From positions 1-64,000 of the forward strand of contig CALBKM010000043.1 in the NCBI GenBank assembly GCA_937895705.1: a DNA stretch of 64,000 bases, given 5' to 3'. Below the pieces are notes generated by a model. That model had not been told where the DNA came from. It made no database searches and saw only the letters and a list, made by a program, of their open reading frames with translations. This document shows positions 33,725 through 41,993 of the stretch, in pieces (position 1 is the stretch's first letter; every line of letters begins with the position of its first letter). A program made the translations under genes and the position numbers. The DNA comes from an uncultured Clostridia bacterium. GTDB lineage: Bacteria > Bacillota > Clostridia > Lachnospirales > Lachnospiraceae.

Positions 33725-34765
33725 TTATTTCGGTTTTACCACTAAAGTATAACGATTTATTGTCTCATCAAATATACGTATCTTCTCCGGTGACATGATT
33801 AATCCGTTATCAACCCATTCTAATGAATATCCGTCAAGTTCCGGCAATTCGATTCGTTCCCAAATCGGCATTGCCATCATATAGGTCATCTTTGTTTTTA
33901 TAAAGCCTATTTCAAGCTGCACATCCAAAATACAAGGCATATATGCTTTTGTTTCATTGCCGGACTTCACGGTATAGGTAGCATACACTTCCAGTTCTTC
34001 TCCGTTTTGTATGCCCAAATCCGAAAATTTCTTACTGCTGAAATTGCTGTAATAATTTGACTTATCAATAAAATATGTCCCATCATACCAGCTTCTGTTT
34101 GCGTCGTACCATCCGTTACAGGACACGGTTACATTTTCACCGAAAAAGGCCTTTGCACTTTCCGCTACTGCTCCGTTTTGCATAAGTGACTCTCCCATCG
34201 TTCCGAAATAATCACTTGCTTTTTCATTTAACATCGCCGTCTCCGTTGCATCACCTTTCTTAGGCCATGCATACATGGACAACTTATTCATAAAATCTAA
34301 GGCATCCGTTGCCTCTATGGCACTCAAATCCTTCAGAATCAACGGTGCATAAAAACGGACCGTCACTTCCGCTCCCGGCTTCGGCGTGGGTTCCGGTGTC
34401 GCGGTTGGTTTCGGCGTTGCAGTCGGTTTCGGCGTTGCTGTCGGTTTCGGCGTTGCAGTCGGCTCCGGGGTTGCGGTCGGTTCCGGCGTTGCTGTCGGTT
34501 CCGGCGTTGCTGTCGGTTCCGGCGTTGCTGTCGGTTCCGGCGTCGCTGTCGGTTCCGGTGTTGCAGTCGGTTCCGGTGTTGCTGTCGGTTCCGGCGTCGC
34601 TGTCGATTCCGGCGTCGCTGTCGGTTCCGGCGTCGCTGTCAACCCCGCTGTCACCTCCACAACATCCTCTCCCACCGTTTCTTTATCTTCGTTTTTCCCA
34701 CATGCCGCGCATCCCAGCACAATAAGTAAGATAAGACTCAAAAACAAAAACTGTTTCTTTTTCAT
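33725..34765 (-). CDS. Lipoprotein with 14 TATPEP hexapeptide repeats
   Basis: A 346-residue surface lipoprotein. A signal peptide ends at a lipobox (VLGC or CAAC, Cys19 or Cys22). Residues about 43-126 are 14 tandem hexapeptides TATPEP, with one ES and three KP variants, a stiff Pro/Thr stalk likely to span the wall. The C-terminal 200 residues form a mixed alpha/beta domain with several Tyr and Trp residues and no motif I recognise. AAAGGAGG precedes ATG 34765, and a promoter is at 34795-34823. The repeats are exact multiples of 18 bases, so length variation between strains is likely. Function unknown. Confidence 0.85.
   Translation of the reverse strand: MKKKQFLFLSLILLIVLGCAACGKNEDKETVGEDVVEVTAGLTATPEPTATPESTATPEPTATPEPTATPEPTATPEPTATPEPTATPEPTATPEPTATPEPTATPKPTATPKPTATPKPTATPEPTPKPGAEVTVRFYAPLILKDLSAIEATDALDFMNKLSMYAWPKKGDATETAMLNEKASDYFGTMGESLMQNGAVAESAKAFFGENVTVSCNGWYDANRSWYDGTYFIDKSNYYSNFSSKKFSDLGIQNGEELEVYATYTVKSGNETKAYMPCILDVQLEIGFIKTKMTYMMAMPIWERIELPELDGYSLEWVDNGLIMSPEKIRIFDETINRYTLVVKPK
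34389..34640 (-). repeat. 14 x 18-base tandem repeat coding TATPEP
   Basis: Fourteen in-frame 18-base units inside the lipoprotein gene; several neighbouring units are identical at DNA level, pointing to recent slippage or recombination. Confidence 0.95.
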
Positions 34766-34794
34766 AAGTAAAACCTCCTTTCGGTTCTTCCTTC

Positions 34795-34823
34795 ATTATA
34801 CTATAATCCGTTTTAACAAACAA
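34795..34823 (-). promoter_or_regulatory. Promoter of the repeat lipoprotein
   Basis: Minus strand TTGTTT (34818-34823), 17 bases, TATAAT (34795-34800), 30 bases before the ATG. Confidence 0.75.
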
Positions 34824-35047
34824 CAATATTTTCCCCTTCAAAAGTACAAAGAGTATGCATAATACATATAAGAATGTTATATAACAGATAAAACCCGCGT
34901 TTTTTCTTTCGTTCATAATTTGTTTACATTTTGTACATTTCTTATTCACAACTACATGTTATATTTGATTTCGGATAGTGATAAAACACTTTCTACTCCC
35001 ACCCTATTATACGTTGAGTGATATGTTCCTCATAGCGTATCACTCGG

Positions 35048-35076
35048 AAAAAGAGGCTGTTCCCCAGCCTCTTTTT
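35048..35076. terminator. Bidirectional terminator at the left side of the accessory region
   Basis: AAAAGAGGCTG and CAGCCTCTTTTT around a short loop give a 12-bp stem with T-runs on both strands. It lies 59 bases past the stop of the 67-residue minus-strand ORF. Confidence 0.85.
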
Positions 35077-35134
35077 CTTTGTTCTTTTACGTCTTTTTGT
35101 TACCGTTTCATCACTTTACCATGTTAACAGATTG

Positions 35135-35338
35135 TTAATAAATTCCATGGATGGCATACTCCTTATCTCCGCAGTCTCCCGGATAGATTACCGCAACTTC
35201 TCCACCCTGTATCTCATAACGATTTCCATCAATATCTTCACGATAAAGCTGCCCTGCTTCCGTCTGCCAGATATTATTTGTAATTCTCTCCGGAGTCATT
35301 CCGTAATACAAGCTCTCTCCTTTCGGATTCGTAATCAA
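35135..35338 (-). CDS. Possible 67-residue protein or gene remnant at island edge
   Basis: An open frame of 67 residues beginning at TTG 35338 with AGAGG upstream. The sequence (NPKGESLYYGMTPERITNN, then DIDGNRYEIQGGEVAVIYPGDCGDKEYAI) is soluble, acidic and has protein-like composition, but I recognise no family. It directly follows the leftmost repeat copy and is followed by a terminator. It may be a small cassette gene, or the tail of a longer gene cut by the repeat. Confidence 0.4.
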   Translation of the reverse strand: MITNPKGESLYYGMTPERITNNIWQTEAGQLYREDIDGNRYEIQGGEVAVIYPGDCGDKEYAIHGIY

Positions 35339-35595
35339 AATTGCCTCTACTTACCTAATCCTTTTCCCCAGCCTCTCCCAGGCAAAGCAAAAGGACTTGC
35401 CAAATGACAAGTCCATAGCCGCTAAAAGCACAGACGGAGGGATTCGAATTCTTTAAGGAATGAGATAATCACTGTTTTTAAAGGTTTCACTTGGCGACGA
35501 TGGACTTGGCAAGTGGGGTTTCGAATCATTCTGTCGGGGTGTAATTTTTGGGGTGAGGTGGCGGGTAGGTGTCGGAAATCCCCCTCTCGATGTTT
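35339..35595 (-). repeat. Island repeat, left copy
   Basis: Leftmost of three related intergenic repeats. It holds a hairpin (GGACTTGCC/GACAAGTCC, 35393-35414) with T-tract on the minus strand, the tRNA-Ser-like 3' end (35432-35448, AGACGGAGGGATTCGAA on the plus strand), and a 28-base element CACTTGGC...CAAGTG (35488-35515). Most of 35341-35560 aligns by eye with 39787-40010. Confidence 0.75.
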
Positions 35596-36444
35596 TTATG
35601 TAAGTTTCTCTATAAAACTCTCAATTTGTTGTAACAATGTTTCCCAATCACTATTGGTTACAACTTTTGACGCCACAGAAACTGCCAGTTTCATTGAAAA
35701 ATCGTTTGCAAATTTTTTAATACCAATTAATGCCTTATTCAGACGACTTTTCTTAGGTTCACTAGCTTGTATTTGCTCTTGAATTACTTCTAAATCATCT
35801 TTTACACTCTCAATATCATCTATGCCAACTTCAGACAAATAAGGTAACGAATTAATTATTTTATCAATAAGCGAACACATGTCCTCCATTTCATTTGTTA
35901 TGTTATACGTTGTAATCGTCCCACTTATTTGCTGGTTCGCTGCCCCATTTAAATTCTCTATATTTTGAATAAACGTATTTCCACTAAACCCTTTTCGCTC
36001 TTCATCCATTATCATCATCTCCATAGAAATTTGATCAATAATAAAATCAATCAAAGGCTTAAAAGATTTCTCTAAAAACATCTGAATCATTGCATTTATT
36101 TTTCTATCTGACCAGAAAAATTTTAATGCTTGACTCCTCACTGTAACCTTTTCCGAACTATCAATATATGTCAAATAATCATACTGTGCCTTAATGTGAC
36201 ATTCTTCATTCAACGGAATATTAAAAGTTGCCCAGTCACTAGTGTCAATAATAAAACATTTTTTAAAATCAAATTCAACTCCCGTCATTTTTTGACTCAA
36301 AATATGACTTATAAAGGTATTATTATTTATAAATTTCAAAAAGCGCGAAAGATTTACGTCTGCATTGTAGTCATTACTATTTAACAAATTACTTGAAACC
36401 CTTCTAAACTCTAAACTAATCTTCCTTAATTCAATATAATTCAT
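35596..36444 (-). CDS. Unknown protein, third gene of the DUF262 cassette
   Basis: A 282-residue soluble protein that I do not recognise. The N-terminal half is helical and Asn-rich (FLKFINNNTFISHIL), with a beta-like part ending NQQISGTITTYN near residue 185. The C-terminal 90 residues are helical, with a charged coiled-coil-like stretch (IESVKDDLEVIQEQIQ) and a final amphipathic helix. Start ATG 36444 overlaps the stop of the zinc-ribbon gene (ATGA) and has GGGGTGG upstream. Codon use is AT-rich like its neighbours. A role as partner or effector of the nuclease two genes upstream is inference from linkage only. Confidence 0.75.
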   Translation of the reverse strand: MNYIELRKISLEFRRVSSNLLNSNDYNADVNLSRFLKFINNNTFISHILSQKMTGVEFDFKKCFIIDTSDWATFNIPLNEECHIKAQYDYLTYIDSSEKVTVRSQALKFFWSDRKINAMIQMFLEKSFKPLIDFIIDQISMEMMIMDEERKGFSGNTFIQNIENLNGAANQQISGTITTYNITNEMEDMCSLIDKIINSLPYLSEVGIDDIESVKDDLEVIQEQIQASEPKKSRLNKALIGIKKFANDFSMKLAVSVASKVVTNSDWETLLQQIESFIEKLT

Positions 36445-36896
36445 ATATCCACCCCACAATAAGAACAAAATACTTTTGCTATCCCCGCACAATATAATAC
36501 TTTCATCCGGCGTTCACAACAGGTACATTTAAATTCCGTTTCAACTGTATCTTTTTCTTTAAGTTCTCTTACAGCAACCTTCTTTAGCGGCTTATATGTC
36601 ATCTTAATCAATCCCTTGGATTTATTTATTGAACTCTTTAACTTTCCAACTGCCTTGTTCAATTCCTCAACAGCATAGTTATACATAATCGCCTGTGCTT
36701 GTTCTATAACCTCTGATGAAAGAAAATCATCCTTAGATTTAGAAAGACCACAATATGGACAAAACAAATCTTCAACTGGTTCTTCACTATTTTGATATTC
36801 TCCGGCTTGTAGTTTAAACTCCGCATCACAAAACGGACATTCAAATGTAATATATCCTTCATTATCGCCTTGAATCACAAACGAAATAGTATCCAT
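36441..36896 (-). CDS. Double zinc-ribbon protein, second gene of the DUF262 cassette
   Basis: A 151-residue protein with CPFC (Cys20, Cys23) and CPYC (Cys46, Cys49) forming one likely zinc ribbon, a basic helical middle (residues 60-118, many Lys), and a second Cys cluster CTCC...CSYC at the end. Zinc ribbons of this kind bind nucleic acid or proteins. AAGGAG is 8 bases ahead of ATG 36896; a GTG six codons earlier is less likely. It lies 60 bases after the DUF262 gene and overlaps the next gene by 4 bases, so the three are an operon. No close family recognised. Confidence 0.75.
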   Translation of the reverse strand: MDTISFVIQGDNEGYITFECPFCDAEFKLQAGEYQNSEEPVEDLFCPYCGLSKSKDDFLSSEVIEQAQAIMYNYAVEELNKAVGKLKSSINKSKGLIKMTYKPLKKVAVRELKEKDTVETEFKCTCCERRMKVLYCAGIAKVFCSYCGVDI

Positions 36897-36956
36897 TACA
36901 TACACTCCTTTCACCTATAGAATTATTAAAGTAATTTTATCTTCTCTCTAGATTTT

Positions 36957-39491
36957 TCAGCCTTGTTCCTTTAAGTACGGTACAATCACATCATGAAGCT
37001 TTTTACTCCATTCTGCATGGAACTTAGCCATCTGTAACCAGTCTGTCTCGTTCTCAATGGTGACATTACTTAACGTGTATGCAACCTTTGAACATTTTGC
37101 ATCGTCATTACGATTCCATATCAAAGAAACACCTAACTTCTGCTCAATCTCACTCTTTTTTGTAAGCAAATAATCGTATGCCTTTTTATTCAGTTCCTGA
37201 CTTGCTTTTCCAAGGTATATTTCAACCCTCGCACCTTCATAATTTGCGACACAATTGATTACAAATCCTTGTATTCCAAAGAAACCACTTATCCAGTTTT
37301 CTTTTGATGGATGGACGCAACTAAAGGAACCGTCACCATGAGCCTCATGAATATACTGCAATGCATAAGTCCAGTATTTTCTGCGTAATTCATATCGAGT
37401 GCCTAGTTCGTCTTCTTCTATTTCACTCTCATCACGTAAATAGAAAACTAATTCCGTAGGATCGATATTATACAGTGCAAACACTCTGCTAAGGACGTTC
37501 AGCTTACTCTGCGTACTGGTATTACTCCAAACATAGATACCTTTTCCGATTTCTACTGATTTATTAAAGAAATTCGCATCCATTGTAAAGTATTGTGCAA
37601 GTCCATCTTCGGCAGACATTGCTAATTTCTCAATAATCGCTGCATCCTCTGCATAGAGCATCTGCAACACCTTTTGGAACGCTTCAATCCAGCTCGTAAC
37701 AGGCTGCTCCGCATTCTTATATGTGAATCTCGCAATTATTCTGCCAGTCATAGCAGCGGCATCATCATCTAACGTATAGGAATCAAGCTGCTTCTCCTGC
37801 GGTTTATAGTCTGTTGCAGGAGCTACCCATATCTTTAACGCACGCTCCATCAGATACTGGTTACGTTCCTCCAGTTCTTTCAAAGTCCACTGTTCTTTTT
37901 TTGAAACCCATGTATTCATTCGAATACCCGAATCATCAAAACCATTCTCCATGGTCTTCTTTTCTGTAAAACTTCTATTACTGTACTTTGAGTTATACGC
38001 TGTCAATGTCAGATTTGCCATTCTATGTAGCCATGTCTCATGAATCAGCTCGTAATCCTCTCCCAGTTCTTTCTCCCATGCCGGAGTAAGATGCTGTGGC
38101 ATAATATGCTCTATGCTATACGTACCATCATCACAATGACCATAAATATCCTTGTCTTCTGCAGTTCCAAAATTCTCAAACCGTTCGAAAACATATATCT
38201 TATTTTTGGCATTCATCTTGTAGACTAATCGCTGTTCAAATGCCTCAATAAACTCACTATCCTGCGGAAAACGAGCTCTATCTTTTTTGGACAGTAACGC
38301 ATACTTGAACTTCTCCAGATAATTCTCCTCCGTCTTATCGTACCGAACAATTTCCTTATGAAGCATTAGGAAAATCTTATTCAATGTATTTGTCGGTAAA
38401 TCACAGATAGTTCTTCTGAAAAGGAAGCTCTCCACTGTCAAGAATATCTGTGTAACTTCTGAATAATTAAGCTTTCCTTCATCCTGTAATCTAAGCACTT
38501 CCAACAAAAACGGTCTGGTAACCGTCGTTTCCAGGCGATTCAGTCGATAAATGCACGCATCAAATTCCTTCATACCGGTTTTCATTCCAATAAGCACAGA
38601 ATACCGCTTCGCATACGCTAACATATCCTTCAACATTTCCTCAGTACTTGCACCGGTAATCTCCACATTGTTCTTGAACTCCACATAGATTTTCTCTTTC
38701 GATGGAGTACTTTGTCTCTTCACGCTTAAATAATCACGAATAAACGCTGTAACATCATACAGGGTATATTCCTCAATTTTATTCCAGTACTTCTCGTAGT
38801 ACTCTTCCTGTTCTGCGGAAGGAAGTCCCATAAGAATATAGTTACGTATCTTATCGCCTTCACTTAAATCAAGGCCGGTAGAATTAAGACTTTCGAAAAT
38901 CAGCTGTGGGTTATCCTCTCCGTTCAAAGTGATGTTGATAATCTCCAAGCAACAAATCGCCTGATATAGCTTATCTACAGACACTTCCTGTTTCTGTATC
39001 CGGTCATAAAAATAATTATAATTTGCAGTCAGATTAGAACCCTTAATATGTTCATCTGCATCGTCGAACAGCTTGCCAAATGCCTTTTGGTCATTCTTCA
39101 CCGGCTTTAACTTAATTCTTGTCTCTTCCGGCTGCCACTTATCAATCAAGTACTCCTCATAGATTTTTTCTGGCAATATTTTTGATTCCGGTTCAACAAT
39201 TCCATTGTGCATCAAATTATACATTGCCAGTAACAGCAACGAAATCGTGGTCAATCTCTGCTGTCCATCAATCACCAAATATTCCTCACTCTGACCATCC
39301 GGATTATACGCAGACACAATACTGCCAAAGAAATGGCTCTTTCTCCCTGTAACTGATATTTTTACAAGGTCATCAAACAGCTGCTTGCAATTTTCGGTCT
39401 TCCAGTCATAATTTCTCTGGTACACCGGTATCACAAACCGCTTACTTGCGCCCTCCATAAATTTTAAGAATTTACATTCTGAACCCTTCAT
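36957..39491 (-). CDS. DUF262/DUF1524-type GmrSD-like nuclease with C-terminal DUF4268-like domain
   Basis: An 844-residue protein. The N-terminal DUF262 (ParB-like) domain shows IPVYQRNYDW (21-30) and the nucleotide-binding motif VIDGQQRLTT (73-82). A DUF1524 His-Asn-His-type nuclease core follows with YSIEHIMPQHL near residues 458-468 and HRMANLTLTAYNSKYSN downstream. The C-terminal 130 residues, with KKSEIEQKLGVSLIW and EWSKKLHDVIVPYL, resemble DUF4268. Fused DUF262-DUF1524 proteins include type IV restriction enzymes (GmrSD) that attack modified phage DNA. The first gene of a three-gene minus-strand cassette. Substrate specificity cannot be read. Confidence 0.85.
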   Translation of the reverse strand: MKGSECKFLKFMEGASKRFVIPVYQRNYDWKTENCKQLFDDLVKISVTGRKSHFFGSIVSAYNPDGQSEEYLVIDGQQRLTTISLLLLAMYNLMHNGIVEPESKILPEKIYEEYLIDKWQPEETRIKLKPVKNDQKAFGKLFDDADEHIKGSNLTANYNYFYDRIQKQEVSVDKLYQAICCLEIINITLNGEDNPQLIFESLNSTGLDLSEGDKIRNYILMGLPSAEQEEYYEKYWNKIEEYTLYDVTAFIRDYLSVKRQSTPSKEKIYVEFKNNVEITGASTEEMLKDMLAYAKRYSVLIGMKTGMKEFDACIYRLNRLETTVTRPFLLEVLRLQDEGKLNYSEVTQIFLTVESFLFRRTICDLPTNTLNKIFLMLHKEIVRYDKTEENYLEKFKYALLSKKDRARFPQDSEFIEAFEQRLVYKMNAKNKIYVFERFENFGTAEDKDIYGHCDDGTYSIEHIMPQHLTPAWEKELGEDYELIHETWLHRMANLTLTAYNSKYSNRSFTEKKTMENGFDDSGIRMNTWVSKKEQWTLKELEERNQYLMERALKIWVAPATDYKPQEKQLDSYTLDDDAAAMTGRIIARFTYKNAEQPVTSWIEAFQKVLQMLYAEDAAIIEKLAMSAEDGLAQYFTMDANFFNKSVEIGKGIYVWSNTSTQSKLNVLSRVFALYNIDPTELVFYLRDESEIEEDELGTRYELRRKYWTYALQYIHEAHGDGSFSCVHPSKENWISGFFGIQGFVINCVANYEGARVEIYLGKASQELNKKAYDYLLTKKSEIEQKLGVSLIWNRNDDAKCSKVAYTLSNVTIENETDWLQMAKFHAEWSKKLHDVIVPYLKEQG

Positions 39492-40038
39492 CTACCTTCT
39501 CCTTTTCCACGATTACATCCCTTAGGAAGCATCTTTTGCATTACCACTTTCACTTTATTGCACCACACAACACAATAGTTCTCTATACTACAAAGCATTC
39601 ATCAGACCTTTTGTACACATCAATTACCACTGCTTCACTCATCTCTTTCATTATACACCTCTGCGCTACCTATCTGCAACCATTCTTTTAGAAATTGCAA
39701 CCAAGTGTCCTCAGGTGTCCAAAAGGAGTCTCTTTCCCTTCAAAACATTGTTCCTAATGGATATACTTTCCCATCCCCGACCACACTTGCCAATACTTAC
39801 CCAATCCCTTCTCCCCAGTCAATCCTCTCCAAAACAAAAAGGACCAGCCACTTGGCTAGTCCTTCCTCGCTGAAAGCGGAGACGGAGGGATTCGAATTCT
39901 TTAAGAAACGAGATAATAGCTCATTTTAAAGGTTGCACTTGGCAAGGATGGACTTGGCAAGTGAAGTTTCGAATCCTTCTGTTGGTATGTAGTTTTTTGG
40001 GGGTGGTGTCGGGGAAGTGTCCGAACTACTCTCCCAAC
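39492..40038 (-). repeat. Island repeat, middle copy, with gene-free flank
   Basis: No gene. Contains the 18-base element AAGTGTCCTCAGGTGTCC (39704-39721), hairpin GGACCAGCC/GGCTAGTCC (39841-39862) with T-tract on the minus strand, the tRNA-Ser-like 3' end (39875-39896, containing GGAGACGGAGGGATTCGAA), and CACTTGGC...CAAGTG (39936-39963). It aligns with the left copy along about 220 bases and with the right copy around the first and third elements. Confidence 0.8.
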
Positions 40039-40905
40039 CTATTCTTCACTAACCCCACCTTCAATTAATACCCCCTTTGCCCTCACAGCTCCAAGATAAA
40101 CTGTAATCTCGATATCCATAACAGATATAGACGATATCATCATGTAAAAATAATTTAGAAATAAAAGAATATGCTCTTTTTCATATCCCTGTTTATGAGG
40201 AATAATACACACATTTTTAAATGCCTTTTGTGTATAATCATAATACGGATAATATATGGACTTTTCTCCATCATGATATAGAAAACAGTAACTACTCAAA
40301 TCCAAAATCATATTGTGAAATAAAGATTTATCTACCCCTGAATATATTTCTGAAAAGAGTGTATCTATCTCTCTTTCTATATTAATATCAATATGTTCAC
40401 AAATAAGGAAAGTGCCCATTTGGTCTTTAATAAACACCTTAGCATCAAACTTGTTATCTCCCTTATAGTCCTTATAAATATACGGATTGCTTCCTATATC
40501 ATTTCGAAGCTTCTTTATTTCCGACAATTTTCGTAGAGCCTCTTTTAGCGTTGATTTTGTTAATCTTGATTTTACCTCAATCACTCCGACAACAGACTCA
40601 ACAGGAAAAAAATGTTGTTCTCCATTCTCAATAACCGGCGTGTGTTCTTTATCATAGATAATTATATCGCACTGTGTACTAATATTATTCTTCGCCGTAA
40701 TTATAAATCCACTCCCAACAGCCAAATGTCCTGGCAAAAACGGAGTCAAAAAATCTCTTATAATTTTTTCACGATATGTCCCAAACTCTCCCGGATGAAT
40801 TAAATTCCCATCATTATCCACAAATATCTGTCTTGACAAATTAATGTAGTCACCTACAAACTTTTCTATTTTCGCTTTGACTAACTTATCAAAAATCTCA
40901 TTCAT
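40039..40905 (-). CDS. DUF6602-like protein with PD-(D/E)XK-type nuclease signature
   Basis: A 288-residue protein. An N-terminal helix bundle leads to a restriction-endonuclease-like core: EFGTYREKIIRDFL, VGSGFI, Asp80 in QCDIIIYD, and Glu110-x-Lys112 in VGVIEVKSRL. This is the D-(x)n-ExK pattern of PD-(D/E)XK nucleases, as in DUF6602 proteins found in defence loci. The C-terminal 140 residues are mixed alpha/beta with FLNYFYMMISSISVMDIEI. It follows the zinc-ribbon membrane gene by 46 bases in the same direction. DNA or RNA target unknown; nuclease activity is inferred. Confidence 0.75.
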   Translation of the reverse strand: MNEIFDKLVKAKIEKFVGDYINLSRQIFVDNDGNLIHPGEFGTYREKIIRDFLTPFLPGHLAVGSGFIITAKNNISTQCDIIIYDKEHTPVIENGEQHFFPVESVVGVIEVKSRLTKSTLKEALRKLSEIKKLRNDIGSNPYIYKDYKGDNKFDAKVFIKDQMGTFLICEHIDINIEREIDTLFSEIYSGVDKSLFHNMILDLSSYCFLYHDGEKSIYYPYYDYTQKAFKNVCIIPHKQGYEKEHILLFLNYFYMMISSISVMDIEITVYLGAVRAKGVLIEGGVSEE

Positions 40906-40951
40906 ACATCTCTCCTAAAAAAATCTCTATAAAGTATTTCTCCTCTCATCC

Positions 40952-41599
40952 TTACCACATATGATTGCATTTTGAACACTTATACTGTTTTCCTATTTTA
41001 CCAGAAGCCAAACCAACCATTCCAACCGATAACATTCTATCAACAGTAGTAATTTTTTCAAATTCAGAAGAATTACAGTGAGGACATCTCGGTATTTTCC
41101 GTTCCTTTCTTTCCTTTTCTGCTCGTTTGACTCTCGCATCTTGTTCTTCTATAACCAACAGCTGATACTCTGCAAAGTTCTCTTGTGCAAACTTATATCT
41201 TTTTCTTTGTTCAAAATATGAAGGACAATACATAATTATCGGTGCAACTACGAATACACATAACACCATGACCCATCCCGCAACATTTGGCGTTCCAGGT
41301 GCATATAGCATCACCCATGAGAAAAAGACAATGGCAATAAGTATATAAACTATAAATCCTCGATTCACAATTGGTTTTTTCGGCATTGGCACACTGTTTA
41401 TCCGGTGTTCCAATTTTTGCCGTTCGTTTATTTCTCTTTGCTTACTTTCTATTGCTTGTTTCAGTTGATTTTCATAGTTTTCCCTCTCCGCAATCTTTTT
41501 TTCAAAATGCTCTTTTACACGATAACCACAGCTAGGACAACTTTCTGCCACATCTGAAATATTTTCTCTTCCACATTCCGGACATTTTACAAGTGCCAT
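40952..41599 (-). CDS. Zinc-ribbon membrane protein, partner of the DUF6602-like gene
   Basis: A 215-residue protein. An N-terminal zinc ribbon (CPEC Cys6/Cys9, CPSC Cys21/Cys24) is followed by a charged coiled coil, two membrane helices (GFIVYILIAIVFFSWVMLY and GWVMVLCVFVVAPIIMYC, about residues 82-130), a Lys/Arg/Glu-rich helix and a C-terminal second ribbon (CPHC...CSKC). Both ribbons should face the cytoplasm. GGAGAGGAAG precedes ATG 41599. It is the first gene of the two-gene cassette. Membrane-zinc-ribbon plus nuclease pairs are seen in abortive-infection systems, so a membrane sensor or anchor role is possible but unproven. Confidence 0.75.
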   Translation of the reverse strand: MALVKCPECGRENISDVAESCPSCGYRVKEHFEKKIAERENYENQLKQAIESKQREINERQKLEHRINSVPMPKKPIVNRGFIVYILIAIVFFSWVMLYAPGTPNVAGWVMVLCVFVVAPIIMYCPSYFEQRKRYKFAQENFAEYQLLVIEEQDARVKRAEKERKERKIPRCPHCNSSEFEKITTVDRMLSVGMVGLASGKIGKQYKCSKCNHMW

Positions 41600-41993
41600 T
41601 TTCTTCCTCTCCTTTACATTTGTGACTAATTCCATTCTACCATACACAAAAAATAAAGTGAATATTAATTTCAACATATTTGGAATAAAGTGTCCTCAGG
41701 TGTCCGAAAAGCGTCACCTTTCTTTCAAAATGTTGCTCCTAACGGACCATACTTGCCTAAACCGGACCATTCTAATTCCGATACCAAGCCACTGTTTTTC
41801 TGACTCCTCTTTGGCACCACGGTCATTCTCCCGACGATGTCCTAAACAAAAAGACCCCAATCCAAGCGGATTAGAGTCTAATCGTTACTAGCGGAGACGG
41901 AGGGATTCGAACTTCCCATTGCATACCTATAGGTTGTCATACTTCTTGGCAATAAAGCATATATTTTTTTGATTATACTTCCAGGAGCTTTTT
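41600..41993 (-). repeat. Island repeat, right copy, at the junction with core genes
   Basis: No gene. Contains AAGTGTCCTCAGGTGTCC (41692-41709), hairpin GACCCCAATCC/GGATTAGAGTC (41853-41878) with T-tract on the minus strand, and the tRNA-Ser-like 3' end (41890-41911), identical over 22 bases to the middle copy. Beyond 41911 the sequence differs from both other copies, so this is a junction. The ATPase ribosome site lies at 41983-41987. Confidence 0.8.

Larger units (their letters stand above)
34766..35134. other. Gene-free stretch with hairpins
   Basis: Besides the lipoprotein promoter, it holds GAGTGATA/TATCACTC (35016-35045) and a strong bidirectional terminator (35048-35076). I see no gene that these would belong to on the plus strand, so they probably end the minus-strand small ORF region or mark the island edge. 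Confidence 0.5.

Noticed and set aside
33371..33745. Open frame of 124 codons across the tRNA and its repeats
   Set aside because: It runs through the tRNA-Gly gene, its terminator and the structured repeats; a tRNA read as protein is not credible.
34389..34640. Possible CRISPR-like tandem repeat
   Set aside because: The 18-base units abut without spacers and stay in frame in a protein gene, so they are a coding minisatellite.
34386..34862. Plus-strand frame of VAVGSG repeats
   Set aside because: It is the antisense shadow of the TATPEP repeat lipoprotein, which has a signal peptide, lipobox, promoter and ribosome site.
36130..36384. Plus-strand frame inside the island
   Set aside because: It lies antisense to the 282-residue minus-strand gene and lacks a ribosome site.
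41890..41993. Full tRNA-Ser gene at the right island repeat
   Set aside because: Only the T-arm and 3' acceptor strand match; the 5' acceptor, D-arm and anticodon arm are absent, so it is a 3'-end copy.
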